From the NCBI GenBank assembly GCA_024742405.1, contig JANSYP010000004.1, forward strand, positions 124,001 to 188,000: a DNA stretch of 64,000 nt. The letters run 5' to 3'. Below, piece by piece: positions 46,161 through 55,515 of the stretch. The notes under the pieces are model-generated. The model was not told the DNA's origin. It saw only the letters and a program-made list of their open reading frames with translations, and ran no database searches. Positions within the stretch are counted from its first letter, which is position 1, and the number at the start of each line of letters is the position of its first letter. Both the position numbers and the translations under genes were made by a program. The stretch comes from Paracoccaceae bacterium (GTDB lineage: Bacteria; Pseudomonadota; Alphaproteobacteria; Rhodobacterales; Rhodobacteraceae).

Positions 46161-47195
46161 TCAGTAGGCCAGAGCCATCGCCGACAGGGGTTTCTCGCGG
46201 ATCCGTTCGGCCTGGCCGGCCGTCCCGAAGGCGTCGAATTTCTGCAGGCACTGGACCTTCACGGCTTCCATCGCCGGTTTGAGGTATTTGCGCGGGTCGA
46301 ATTCGCCCGGCGTTCCGGCCAGAGTGCGCCGGATCGCAGAGGTCGCGGCGAGGCGCAGGTCGGTGTCGATATTGACCTTGCGGACCCCGTGGCGGATGCC
46401 CCGCCGGATCTCTTCCAGCGGTACGCCCCAGGTCGGTTTGATGTCACCGCCATGGGCGTTGATCTCCCGGCGCAGTTCCTCGGGCACCGAGGAGGATCCG
46501 TGCATCACCAGATGGGTGTTCGGCAGCCGTTTGTGGATCGCCTCGATCACCGTCATCGCCAACACATCGCCATCGGGTTTGCGCGTGAACTTGTAGGCCC
46601 CATGGCTCGTGCCCATGGCGACGGCCAAGGCGTCCACGCCGGTGTCCGCGACAAAGCGCTCGGCTTCCTCGGGATCGGTCAGCAGCTGCGCCTGGGACAG
46701 CTTCTCCGTCGCCCCATGCCCGTCCTCCTGATCGCCCATCCCGGTTTCCAGCGATCCGAGCACGCCCAGTTCGCCCTCCACCGACACGCCCGCGGCATGG
46801 GCCATGTCGACGACCTGCCGGGTGATCGCGGCATTGTAGGCATAGTCCGCCGGGGTGGTGCCGTCCTCGCGCAACGAGCCGTCCATCATCACCGAGGTGA
46901 AGCCGTGCTGGATCGCGGTCACGCAGGTCGCGAGGTCGTTGCCGTGGTCGAGATGCATGCAGACCGGGATATGGGGATAGATCTCGACCAGCGCGTCGAT
47001 CAGTTTCGCCAGCACGACATCGTTGGCATAGGCGCGCGCCCCGCGGCTCGCCTGCAGGATCACCGGCGCCCCCGCTGCGTCCGCAGCCGCCATGATCGCA
47101 AGCCCCTGTTCCATGTTCGACATGTTGAAGGCGGGCACGGCATAGGCGTTCTCGGCGGCATGGTCGAGAAGCTGGCGCAGCGTGATGCGGGACAT
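46161..47195 (-). CDS. fba: Class II fructose-bisphosphate aldolase
   Basis: A 344-residue zinc-dependent aldolase of the Calvin-cycle (CbbA-like) subtype. Zinc ligands and substrate residues appear in VCMHLDHGNDLATC, SVMMDGSLREDG, EGELGVLGSLETG, GTSHGAYKF, VMHGSSSVPEEL and KVNIDTDLRLA. It would cleave or form fructose bisphosphate and, in this subtype, often sedoheptulose bisphosphate from erythrose 4-phosphate and DHAP. GGAGA precedes ATG 47195. It is ten bases downstream of a bisphosphatase gene, converging on eryD. Confidence 0.92.
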   Translation of the reverse strand: MSRITLRQLLDHAAENAYAVPAFNMSNMEQGLAIMAAADAAGAPVILQASRGARAYANDVVLAKLIDALVEIYPHIPVCMHLDHGNDLATCVTAIQHGFTSVMMDGSLREDGTTPADYAYNAAITRQVVDMAHAAGVSVEGELGVLGSLETGMGDQEDGHGATEKLSQAQLLTDPEEAERFVADTGVDALAVAMGTSHGAYKFTRKPDGDVLAMTVIEAIHKRLPNTHLVMHGSSSVPEELRREINAHGGDIKPTWGVPLEEIRRGIRHGVRKVNIDTDLRLAATSAIRRTLAGTPGEFDPRKYLKPAMEAVKVQCLQKFDAFGTAGQAERIREKPLSAMALAY

Positions 47196-47205
47196 GGGCG
47201 GTCTC

Positions 47206-48213
47206 CTATCGGTCCGGTTGTGCGAGATGGTCGAGCAGCACCGCCATTTCCCCACGGCTGCCGAAGAAAAGCGGCACGCGCGCATGGGGATGGAGCGGGG
47301 TCAGGTCGAGGATGGGGGTCGTGCCGTCGCTGGCAGCACCGCCCGCCTGTTCCATCAGGTAGGCGATGGGAAAGGCCTCATAGGCGAGGCGCAGAAACCC
47401 GTGCTCATAGCCGGGCCGCGCGTCGGCGGGATACAGAAACACACCGCCCCGGCGCAGGATACGGTGCAGATCGCCCACCGCGGCGGCGATCCAGCGCATG
47501 TTGAAATCGCGACCGCGCGCGCCGTCCTTCCCGGCGATCAGACCATCGATGTAGTGGCGCAGCCCCGGCGGCCAACGCCGGACATTGGAAGCGTTGAAGG
47601 CGATGGAGGACGTGTCCCGAGGGATCATCACATCTGAGCTGTCGATATAAAACTCTCCATCGCGCGGGTCGAGCGTTGCGATGGCGACCCCGTCGCCGGT
47701 GCTGAAGCCGAAATCGACCGTATGCCCGAAGGACACATAGCCCGCCGCGATGATCTCGCGTCCAGAGCGGGCAAAGCCAGAACCGGCCGGAAAGACGCAG
47801 AAGAGCACACCGAGCGGCGCGCCGATGCCGATGCTGCCCGACCCGTCGATCGGGTCGATGGCAATGTCGAAACGCCCTCCCGGATCGAGAATGTCGATCT
47901 CGTCGGCCTCTTCGGACAGAAACTGTGCGACCGACAGTCCCGCGAGCGCGCGGATGTAATGGTCGTGGGCGCCGATATCGAGCGCCTTCTGCCGGTCGCC
48001 CGACTGGTTCGTGCCGGTGACCGCCGCCGGATCTCCGGGAAGCCGCCCCAGCGCCAGCCGCTGCGCCAGTGGCACCGCCGCCTCCGCGACCCGCTGAACG
48101 AGGGCGGCGAGGGCGCGGCGCCCGTCTTCATCGCCGGCCCAGTCCGAGAGCTTTGTCGACAGAGGACGGGCGTTGATGGCCGTGTCGCATGGCAACGAAA
48201 GCTGGCGCTGCAT
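47206..48213 (-). CDS. fbp: Fructose-1,6-bisphosphatase class I
   Basis: A 335-residue class I bisphosphatase. The metal-binding acidic sites are FLSEEADEI and IAIDPIDGSGSIGI (family DPLDGSSN), with RYIDG-like HYIDGLI, an FNMRWIAAAVGDLHRIL active-site region, and YPADARPGYEHGFLRLAYEA. It is paired with the class II aldolase in one leftward unit. In this setting it may also dephosphorylate sedoheptulose bisphosphate; class I enzymes vary in this. Confidence 0.9.
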   Translation of the reverse strand: MQRQLSLPCDTAINARPLSTKLSDWAGDEDGRRALAALVQRVAEAAVPLAQRLALGRLPGDPAAVTGTNQSGDRQKALDIGAHDHYIRALAGLSVAQFLSEEADEIDILDPGGRFDIAIDPIDGSGSIGIGAPLGVLFCVFPAGSGFARSGREIIAAGYVSFGHTVDFGFSTGDGVAIATLDPRDGEFYIDSSDVMIPRDTSSIAFNASNVRRWPPGLRHYIDGLIAGKDGARGRDFNMRWIAAAVGDLHRILRRGGVFLYPADARPGYEHGFLRLAYEAFPIAYLMEQAGGAASDGTTPILDLTPLHPHARVPLFFGSRGEMAVLLDHLAQPDR

Positions 48214-48214
48214 G

Positions 48215-48361
48215 TCAGCTTCGCCTTGCGGTGAAAGGGCGGCCCGATCGCGGGAGGGTACCGATGCCAGGGACTGAGAAAACCGCCGTACAGCTTTCGG
48301 CGTTCCGCATGATTTTGCAGGGGGCGGGATCGATATCGAGTTTCAGCGTGTTGGTGCGCAT
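48215..48361 (-). CDS. Possible 48-residue small protein upstream of fbp
   Basis: A short frame starting MRTNTLKLDIDPAPCKIMRN has a well-placed GGAGG five bases before its ATG. It ends one base after the fbp start on the same strand, so it would be co-transcribed with fbp. The frame could start 16 codons earlier, but without such a ribosome binding site. No homologue comes to mind; it could equally be a leader or chance. Confidence 0.3.
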   Translation of the reverse strand: MRTNTLKLDIDPAPCKIMRNAESCTAVFSVPGIGTLPRSGRPFTARRS

Positions 48362-48401
48362 CGGGTCCTCCGGTCTACCCTGTCGATACCCAAGATCGCT
48401 C

Positions 48402-48453
48402 AAAATCACAATAAAAAATCACAAATTAACATGATTGACGTGAAATATGTGAT
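48402..48453. promoter_or_regulatory. AT-rich operator candidate upstream of deoR
   Basis: Direct repeats AAAATCACA at 48402-48410 and 48415-48423 (13-bp period) and a facing TGTGAT at 48448-48453 lie in a short AT-rich stretch between fbp and the DeoR gene. This is the kind of site DeoR-family regulators bind. The same nonamer occurs at 40930-40938 before eryA. Confidence 0.5.
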
Positions 48454-48483
48454 ATGAAATGTTACGCAGGAGGAGGCGACGGG

Positions 48484-49263
48484 ATGAAGAGAGATGAACG
48501 GCAACAGGCCATCATGGATCTGCTCGTCAGCGAGGGCGCTGTCGCGCTCGACGCGCTCGCCACCCGGTTCGCTGTGTCGAAGATGACCATCCACCGCGAT
48601 CTCGATGAGCTCGAGGATGCGGGCCTTCTGCGCAAGATCCGCGGCGGTGCCACAATCGAATCCGGGACGCAGTTCGAGAGCCATTTCCGCTTTCGCGAAC
48701 GTCAGGGCAGCGCTGCAAAGACCGCCATGGCCGACGCCGCGCTCGAACTGATCGAACCGGGCATGACCGTGATGATCAATGACGGCTCGATGGCCGCGCT
48801 GCTTGGGCAGAAGTTGTCGGCGCGCCGGCCGCTGACCGTGATCACCAACAATGCGGCCATCATCGAGTCGCTAAAGGATCAGGCCGGGATCACGCTGATC
48901 GCGCTGGGCGGCATCTATTCGAGCAAGTTCAACGCCTATCTGGGCAAGATCACCGAAGATGCACTGGGCGCCCTGCGCGCGGACCTTGCCTTTATCTCGA
49001 CGCCCGCCGTGGCCGGCATGGAGACGTTTCATATGGATGAGGCGGTCCTGCGCGCGAAACGGCTGATGATGGATGCGGCGCTGTCCTCCTGCCTGCTGGC
49101 CAACCACACGCGGTTTGGCCACACGGCGTTGCACAAGCTGGCCGATCTGTCCGATTTCGACCATATCATCACGGACAAGGCCCCCGAGCCCGAAGCGCGC
49201 GCCGCGCTCGACTGGGCGGGCCTGTCGCTCACCATCGCGGACGGGACGCAGGCAGACCCATGA
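48484..49263 (+). CDS. DeoR-family transcriptional regulator
   Basis: A 259-residue DeoR/GlpR regulator: N-terminal winged helix (RQQAIMDLLVSEGAVALDAL; VSKMTIHRDLDELEDAGLL) and a C-terminal sugar-phosphate sensor (VMINDGSMAALLGQ; VITNNAAIIESL; DEAVLRAKRLMMDAA). GGAGGAGG precedes ATG 48484. It overlaps tpiA by four bases. The deoR-tpiA-rpiB order is the same as in Brucella erythritol loci. Confidence 0.9.
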   Translation: MKRDERQQAIMDLLVSEGAVALDALATRFAVSKMTIHRDLDELEDAGLLRKIRGGATIESGTQFESHFRFRERQGSAAKTAMADAALELIEPGMTVMINDGSMAALLGQKLSARRPLTVITNNAAIIESLKDQAGITLIALGGIYSSKFNAYLGKITEDALGALRADLAFISTPAVAGMETFHMDEAVLRAKRLMMDAALSSCLLANHTRFGHTALHKLADLSDFDHIITDKAPEPEARAALDWAGLSLTIADGTQADP

Positions 49264-50027
49264 CACACCCCTCCCTCTGGATCGGCACAAGCTGGAAAAT
49301 GCACAAGACCCTGGCCGAGGCGCAGGCCTTTGCCGTCGCGCTTGCCGACGCGGACGACGCCCGCGACCCCCGCATCCAGCGCTTCGTCATCCCGCCCTTC
49401 ACCGCGGCGCGCGAGGTTGCGTCCATGCTCTCCGGCACCTCGGTCAAGGTCGGGGCGCAGAACATGCACTGGGCCGATCAGGGCGCCTGGACCGGCGAGA
49501 TCTCACCGCCGATGCTGACCGATTGCGGGCTCCAGATCGTCGAGCTCGGCCATTCTGAACGCCGCGCGCATTTCGGGGAAACCGACGAGACCGTCGGGCT
49601 CAAGACCGAAGCCGCCGTCCGCCACGGTCTGATCCCGCTGATCTGCGTCGGCGAGACGCTGGCCGAGCGTGAGGCCGGCCGCGCCGCCGAGGTTCTGGAG
49701 GCACAGGTGCACGGCGCGCTGGGCGGGCTGTCGTCCGACCAGAGAACCGCGCCGATCCTCATCGCCTATGAACCGGTCTGGGCCATCGGCGAGGGCGGCA
49801 TTCCCGCAACCTCCGACTATGCCGATGCCAGGCAGGCCGAGATCATCGCCGTCGCCGCCAGCGTTCTGGGTCACACTGTCCCGTGCCTCTATGGCGGCTC
49901 TGTCAATCCCGGCAACTGTCAGGAGCTCATCGGGTGCCCGCATGTCGACGGGCTTTTCATCGGGCGATCGGCCTGGAATGTCGACGGCTATCTCGACATT
50001 CTCGCCAGATGCGCCGCCACCCTCTGA
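49260..50027 (+). CDS. tpiA: Triose-phosphate isomerase-type erythrulose-phosphate isomerase (TpiA2/EryH-like)
   Basis: A 255-residue TPI-fold isomerase ([16 protein letters not shown] with the catalytic Lys; [18 protein letters not shown] with the catalytic His; [13 protein letters not shown] with the catalytic Glu; [15 protein letters not shown]). In Brucella this paralogue (EryH) interconverts erythrulose phosphates. Placement with deoR and rpiB in an ery locus supports that role over glycolysis. Confidence 0.88.
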   Translation: MTHPSLWIGTSWKMHKTLAEAQAFAVALADADDARDPRIQRFVIPPFTAAREVASMLSGTSVKVGAQNMHWADQGAWTGEISPPMLTDCGLQIVELGHSERRAHFGETDETVGLKTEAAVRHGLIPLICVGETLAEREAGRAAEVLEAQVHGALGGLSSDQRTAPILIAYEPVWAIGEGGIPATSDYADARQAEIIAVAASVLGHTVPCLYGGSVNPGNCQELIGCPHVDGLFIGRSAWNVDGYLDILARCAATL

Positions 50028-50044
50028 ACCAGGAAAGGACGACC

Positions 50045-50500
50045 ATGAAGATTGCAGTCGCAGGGGACAGTGCGGGCGAGGGGCTCGCCAAGCTCCTGGC
50101 CGAACACCTGAAGGACAGCCATGAGGTCGCGGAGCTCTCGCGCACAGAGGCCGGGCCCGATGCGTTCTATGCCGACCTGTCCGAACGCGTCGCCTCCGCC
50201 GTCATGGCCGGAGAGTATGACCGCGCCATCTTGGTCTGCGGCACCGGCATCGGCGTTCAGATCGCCGCGAACAAGGTGCCGGGCCTGCGCGCCGCGCAAT
50301 GCCACGACACTTATTCGGCCGGCAAAGCGGCGACCTCGAACAACGCCCAGATCATCACCATGGGCGCCCGCGTCGTCGGGCCCGAACTGGCCAAGGACAT
50401 CGCCGACGCGTTCCTGTCGGCCTCCTTCGATCCCGAAGGCCGGTCCGCCGGCAATGTCCGGGCCATCGACGCGGTGGATGCCAAGTACAGTAAGGGCTAA
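50045..50500 (+). CDS. rpiB: RpiB-type isomerase (EryI-like)
   Basis: A 151-residue RpiB/LacAB isomerase ([20 protein letters not shown]; catalytic Cys in [37 protein letters not shown]). In Brucella EryI converts D-erythrulose 4-phosphate to D-erythrose 4-phosphate. It lies 17 bases after tpiA, with the ACCAGGAAAGGA ribosome binding region between. Confidence 0.9.
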   Translation: MKIAVAGDSAGEGLAKLLAEHLKDSHEVAELSRTEAGPDAFYADLSERVASAVMAGEYDRAILVCGTGIGVQIAANKVPGLRAAQCHDTYSAGKAATSNNAQIITMGARVVGPELAKDIADAFLSASFDPEGRSAGNVRAIDAVDAKYSKG

Positions 50501-50554
50501 ACCGGAGTTGCGCGGGCGCAGGACCGAGCTTCAGGTTACGGGAAGGGCAGGCGC

Positions 50555-52093
50555 ATGAGCCGCATACTGGCCATCGACAGCGGTCTGACCGTGACCAAGG
50601 CGGTGATCTTCGACCTCAAAGGGCGCCAGATCGCGGTCGCCCGCTGCAACGTCCCCCAGCTGATGCCCGCGCCGCGCATGGTCGAACGCGACATGGACGT
50701 GCTCTGGCAGGAGACCGCCACCGCCATCCGCACCGTGCTCCACCAGAGCGGCACCGATCCGGGCGAGATCCTCGCCGTCTCCGCCACGGCCCATGGCGAC
50801 GGGATCTATCTGCTGGATGCCGAGGCACGCCCGCTCGGGCCGGGTATCCTGTCGCTGGACAGCCGGGCGACCGACACCGTGGCCGAATGGGACGCCACCG
50901 ACCTGCCGGGGCGCAGCCTCACGCTCACCGGTCAGATCCCCCATGTGTCCGCACCCTCCGCACTGCTGGCCTGGATGCGGACCCATGAGCCCGAACGCTA
51001 CGCGCGGATCGGTCATATCCTGGCCTGCAAGGACTGGCTGCGGTTCTGCCTGACCGGCGAGATCGGTACCGACCTGACCGAGGCCTCCACCTCCTTCACC
51101 GATGTGCGCACCCAGGCCTATTCCGCCGAGGCGCTGGATCTATTCGGCCTCTCGGATCTGGCCCATGCGCTGCCCCCCGCCAGCCCGTCCGCGCAGGTCG
51201 TCGGGACCCTCTCTGCGGCCGCGGCGGCGCAGACCGGACTGAGGACAGGCACACCCGTGGCAGCGGGGCTTCATGACGTGACCGCCTCCGCGCTGGGCAT
51301 CGGGGCGCACGAGGCGGGCTGCGTCGGCGTGATCGCCGGCACCTATTCAATCAACGAATGCGTCTCGACCGAGCCGCGCACCGATCCGCGCTGGTTCTGC
51401 CGCAACGCGGTGGAGCTGGGGCGCTGGAACAGCATGTCGATCTCACCCGCCTCGACGACCAACTACGACTGGTTCCTCGACACGTTCTGCGCCGCGGACC
51501 GCGCCCTGGCCGAGCAAGGCGGCGGCACGATCCATAGCGCGCTGGCCGGCGAATTGGAGGACGCTCTGACTCGCGCCTCATCGATCCTCTACCATCCCTA
51601 TCTCTTCGGGTCGCCCATGGGGGCTGGGCCGAGTGCGGGGTTTCTGGGGCTGCGCGGCTGGCACGGGCGCGGCGATCTGCTGGCCGCCCTGCTCGAAGGC
51701 GTGGTCTTCAACCACCGTCAGCACATCGACGCGCTGCGTGACGGGTTTGCGCCGACCGAGGCGCGCCTGACCGGCGGGGCCTCGCGCAATCCGGCGGTCG
51801 CGCGGCTCTTTTCCGACATCCTGGACATGCCCGTGACCGTAACCGACACCGATGAGGCCGCGGCCTGGGGTACGGCGCTCTGCGCCGGGGCAGCGGTCGG
51901 GGCGTTCGCGCGGTTCGACGCCGACCCGCGCGATCTGGTGGTGACATCGACGCGCTATCACCCCGACCCGGACCGCGCGGCGCACTATGAGGCGCGCTAC
52001 CGGCTCTACCGTGAGATCGGCGACGAGATGCCGGATATCTGGCGGCGCCTCGATGCGCTGGGCGACCGGCCGCGCGGGTCCGTCCATGACTGA
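50555..52093 (+). CDS. Second FGGY-family sugar/polyol kinase
   Basis: A 512-residue FGGY kinase (ILAIDSGLTVTKAVIFDLKG; TAHGDGIYLLD; CKDWLRFCLTGEIGTDLTEAS; LTGGASRNPAVARLF). It is closest in feel to L-xylulose or gulonate-type kinases (LyxK-like). It differs from EryA, so the cluster probably handles a second substrate such as another tetritol, pentitol or keto-sugar. It overlaps the next dehydrogenase gene by eight bases. Confidence 0.85.
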   Translation: MSRILAIDSGLTVTKAVIFDLKGRQIAVARCNVPQLMPAPRMVERDMDVLWQETATAIRTVLHQSGTDPGEILAVSATAHGDGIYLLDAEARPLGPGILSLDSRATDTVAEWDATDLPGRSLTLTGQIPHVSAPSALLAWMRTHEPERYARIGHILACKDWLRFCLTGEIGTDLTEASTSFTDVRTQAYSAEALDLFGLSDLAHALPPASPSAQVVGTLSAAAAAQTGLRTGTPVAAGLHDVTASALGIGAHEAGCVGVIAGTYSINECVSTEPRTDPRWFCRNAVELGRWNSMSISPASTTNYDWFLDTFCAADRALAEQGGGTIHSALAGELEDALTRASSILYHPYLFGSPMGAGPSAGFLGLRGWHGRGDLLAALLEGVVFNHRQHIDALRDGFAPTEARLTGGASRNPAVARLFSDILDMPVTVTDTDEAAAWGTALCAGAAVGAFARFDADPRDLVVTSTRYHPDPDRAAHYEARYRLYREIGDEMPDIWRRLDALGDRPRGSVHD

Positions 52094-53747
52094 CGCGGCG
52101 CCTGAGCCCTATGACGTGCTCATCATCGGCGCAGGCATCAACGGGGCCGGCCTCTTCCGCGACCTCTGCGAACAGGGGCTGCGCTGCCTGATCATCGACA
52201 AGGGCGACTTCGGATCCGGCACTAGCGCCGCGCCGTCCCGGCTGATCCATGGCGGGCTGAAATACCTTGAAAACGGCGAGCTGCGGCTGGTGGCGGAGTC
52301 CACCTATGAGCGCAACCTGCTGCTGCGCAACGCCGCTCATCTGGTCAAGCCGCTGCCGACGATGATCCCGATCTATTCCTGGACGCGCGGGGTGGGCGCT
52401 GCGATCCGGACGCTCCTGGGCTCGACCACGGCGCCGCGCAGCCGCGGCGCGCTGCTCGTCAAGATCGGCCTGCGCCTCTACGATTTCTACGGTGCCCGCG
52501 CCCGGGTGATGCCGCGCCACCGGATGGTCGGACGTGCCCGCGCCATCGCCGATGTACCCGCGCTAACGCCGCGCATTGTAGCGGTCGGCACCTATCATGA
52601 CGCGGTCGTCACGGCGCCCGAGCGGCTCGTGCTGGAACTGGTCCAGGACGGGCTCAAGGCGATGCCGGGCTCCGCCGCGATGAGCTGGACCCAGGTGTCG
52701 GGGCGCACCGGCGGCGCCGTCGAGATCACGGGACCGGAGGGGGCGGTCGCACGCGTCGCCCCCCGGCTGGTCGTGAACGCCGCCGGACCCTGGATCGACG
52801 GCGTAAACCGCCATTTCGGGCTCGAAACTCAACTGATCGGCGGCACGAAGGGCTCGCATATCCTGCTCGACCACCCCGACCTCGTGCAGCAGCTCGACGG
52901 CCGCATGATCTATTTCGAGGCCGATGACGGCCGGATCCTGCTGGTCTTTCCCTATCACGGGCGCGCGCTCGTCGGCTCGACGGATATTCCCGCTGACGAC
53001 CCCGATCAGGTCACCTGCGACGCGGACGAGATCGACTATTTCATGCAAGGCCTCAGCGCACTTCTGCCGGGCCTCAGCTTCGATGTCTCGCAGATCGTCT
53101 ATCGCTATTCCGGCATCCGGCCGCTGCCCAACTCCGAAGGCACCGCGGTCGGTCTCATCAGCCGCGATCATTCCGCCCCGGTGACAGAGCCCGAAGGCGA
53201 CCGGTCCTTCGCGGTCATCTCGCTCGTGGGCGGCAAATGGACGACCTTCCGCGCTTTCGCAGCAGAGGTCGCCGATGTGGTTCTGGACCGTCTCGGAAGT
53301 GGGCGGCGCGTTTCCACGGCTGAGCTCGCCATCGGCGGCGGGCATGACATGCCCACCACGGACCCGGCCCGCGCCGCCTGGATCGAGACGGTCGCGCAAG
53401 AGACCGGCGCCGCCCCCGGTAGGGTCGGGACGCTACTCGACCGTTACGGCACGACCGCGCGCGGGGTGCTCGCCCATGAAGGCAGCGCGCCGGTGCCGCT
53501 CCGGGACCTGCCCGACTATAGCGAGAGTGAGATCGACTGGATCGCGCGGACCGAGCAGGCGCTCCGTCTGGAGGATGTCCTGCTGCGCCGCACCCAGCTC
53601 GCCGTGACCGGGCGCCTGACCACGCCCGCGCTTCTGCAGATCGCCGCGCTGATGGCCGAGGCCCTGGGATGGGACGAGGCCCGGCACCACGCCGAACTCG
53701 CCGCGGCCCGCGAAACGCTCTCGGCGCGCCATGGCGTCGTGCTATGA
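52086..53747 (+). CDS. FAD-dependent glycerol-3-phosphate/polyol-phosphate dehydrogenase
   Basis: A 553-residue GlpD-family flavoprotein (VLIIGAGINGAGLFRDLCEQG; PSRLIHGGLKYLENGEL; LVGGKWTTFRAFA) with the C-terminal helical DAO_C domain (LRLEDVLLRRTQLAV). It is longer than EryB and probably oxidises the product of the adjacent kinase, or glycerol 3-phosphate. ATG 52086 lies inside the kinase's 3' end. Confidence 0.87.
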   Translation: MTDAAPEPYDVLIIGAGINGAGLFRDLCEQGLRCLIIDKGDFGSGTSAAPSRLIHGGLKYLENGELRLVAESTYERNLLLRNAAHLVKPLPTMIPIYSWTRGVGAAIRTLLGSTTAPRSRGALLVKIGLRLYDFYGARARVMPRHRMVGRARAIADVPALTPRIVAVGTYHDAVVTAPERLVLELVQDGLKAMPGSAAMSWTQVSGRTGGAVEITGPEGAVARVAPRLVVNAAGPWIDGVNRHFGLETQLIGGTKGSHILLDHPDLVQQLDGRMIYFEADDGRILLVFPYHGRALVGSTDIPADDPDQVTCDADEIDYFMQGLSALLPGLSFDVSQIVYRYSGIRPLPNSEGTAVGLISRDHSAPVTEPEGDRSFAVISLVGGKWTTFRAFAAEVADVVLDRLGSGRRVSTAELAIGGGHDMPTTDPARAAWIETVAQETGAAPGRVGTLLDRYGTTARGVLAHEGSAPVPLRDLPDYSESEIDWIARTEQALRLEDVLLRRTQLAVTGRLTTPALLQIAALMAEALGWDEARHHAELAAARETLSARHGVVL

Positions 53748-53778
53748 CCGCAGGACGGGCGGCGTGGAGGATCCTGCC

Positions 53779-55515
53779 ATGGCCAAGAGCAGCAAACTGA
53801 TCAACGATCCCGACCATCTGATCGAGGATCTAATCGCAGGCATGCTGTCCGCCCATCCCGGCCACCTGCGCGTCGAAGGGCGCACCGGCCGCGCCATCGT
53901 CGCGGTGAACGGGCCGCGGGACGGCAAGGTCGGCATCGTGATCGGCGGCGGATCGGGCCACGAGCCGGCCTTCGCGGGCTATGTCGGCCGCGGGCTCGCC
54001 GATGCGGCGCCCCTGGGCAACATCTTCGCCTCGCCCTCGCCGCCCCAGATCGCCGATGCTGGCTTTGCCGCCGACGGAGGTGCGGGCGTTCTCTTTCTCT
54101 ATGGCAACTATACCGGCGACGTCATGAATTTCGCCATGGCCGAAGAGATCCTGACCGACGCGGGGATCCCGGCGCGCTCCTTTCTGGTGACCGACGACGT
54201 GGCCTCGGCCCCGCCCGAACGGGCGTCGGAGCGGCGCGGCATCGCAGGAGACTTCTTCGTCTTCAAGATCGCAGGCGCCGCCGCGGATCTGGGCCTGCCG
54301 TTCGATGCGGTCGAAGAGGCCGCCCGCCGCGCCAACGCCGCGACCCGCACCATGGGCGTTGCGCTGTCCGCCTGCGCCATGCCGCAGACCGGCACGCCGA
54401 ATTTTCACATCCCCGAGGGCGAGATGGAGATCGGCATGGGTATCCATGGAGAACCGGGGATCGAACGTGTGCCCGCGGCGCGCGCCGATGCCGTGGCGAA
54501 CCGGCTGCTGGAGCCGCTCTTGGCCGAGCTGGACCTGACGGCCGGCGACCGGGTCGCGGTTCTGGTGAACGGGCTCGGCTCCACCATGCTGCTGGAGCTC
54601 TACCTGCTGCACCGGCGCGTGGCCGAGACGCTCGGTTCGCGGGACATCGCCATCCATCACAGCTGGGTCGGCGAATACTGCACCTCGCTCGATATGGGCG
54701 GCGCGTCGGTGACGCTGATGAGGCTTGACGACGATCTGGTCACCTGGCTCGACCATCCCTGCGATACCCCCGCGCTCCGCGTCGGCGCAGCGGACAAGCC
54801 CACGGAGATGGTGCGCCGCGCCCGATCCGGCAGCGCTGTCGCATCGCGACCTGACGCTGTGGACCGTGTAACGCTCAAAACCGAAGGCCCCGTCACACCG
54901 GACCTCTTTCGCGGGATGATGCAGGCCGCTGCGCAGATGATGTTTGCCGAACGCGATGCGCTCAGCGCGCTGGACGGGGCGATCGGGGACGGCGACCACG
55001 GCATCACCATGGAAATCGGTTGGAAGGCTGTGCTGGCAGCACTGGATAGTGCGGACCCCGACGCGACAATCTCAGAGCTCTGCCAGCAGATCGCGGACGC
55101 CTTTCTCGAAGCGGTGGGCGCCTCCGCCGGCCCGCTTTATGCGACTGGGTTTGCACGTGCCGGTGAGGCCGTGTCAGACCGGCTCAATCTCGATGCGGGC
55201 GCGCTCACCGCATGGCTGGAGGGCATGGCCGCGGGCATCGAGACGCGGGGTGGTGCGCGCCCCGGCGACAAGACGATGGTGGATGCCTGGCGCCCGGCTG
55301 CCGACCGGGCGGCACAGATCCTGGCAGATGGCGGTGATGCTGTAGCCTGTCTCCGCGCGGCAGCGGATGCCGCTGCGGCCGGCGCAGAGGCAACGAAAGC
55401 GATGCAGAGCGCGCGGGGCCGATCCAAGACACTCGGCGCGCGCTCGGTCGGCCATGTCGATCCAGGCGCCCGGTCCGCGGCGCTGCTCATTGCGGCTTGG
55501 GCGACGGCCCTCTAG
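53779..55515 (+). CDS. dhaKL: Fused DhaK-DhaL dihydroxyacetone/erythrulose kinase
   Basis: A 578-residue ATP-dependent kinase. The DhaK domain (about 1-330) has GGGSGHEPAFAGYVGRG and the substrate-binding His223 in MGIHGEPG, which forms a hemiaminal with the ketone. The DhaL domain (about 365-578) has the nucleotide-site GDGDHGITMEIGW and the GARPGDKTMVDAW-like loop. Besides dihydroxyacetone, such fused kinases phosphorylate D- or L-erythrulose (DerK, LerK). Here the tetritol setting makes erythrulose plausible. GGAGG at 53766-53770 supports ATG 53779. Confidence 0.88.
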   Translation: MAKSSKLINDPDHLIEDLIAGMLSAHPGHLRVEGRTGRAIVAVNGPRDGKVGIVIGGGSGHEPAFAGYVGRGLADAAPLGNIFASPSPPQIADAGFAADGGAGVLFLYGNYTGDVMNFAMAEEILTDAGIPARSFLVTDDVASAPPERASERRGIAGDFFVFKIAGAAADLGLPFDAVEEAARRANAATRTMGVALSACAMPQTGTPNFHIPEGEMEIGMGIHGEPGIERVPAARADAVANRLLEPLLAELDLTAGDRVAVLVNGLGSTMLLELYLLHRRVAETLGSRDIAIHHSWVGEYCTSLDMGGASVTLMRLDDDLVTWLDHPCDTPALRVGAADKPTEMVRRARSGSAVASRPDAVDRVTLKTEGPVTPDLFRGMMQAAAQMMFAERDALSALDGAIGDGDHGITMEIGWKAVLAALDSADPDATISELCQQIADAFLEAVGASAGPLYATGFARAGEAVSDRLNLDAGALTAWLEGMAAGIETRGGARPGDKTMVDAWRPAADRAAQILADGGDAVACLRAAADAAAAGAEATKAMQSARGRSKTLGARSVGHVDPGARSAALLIAAWATAL

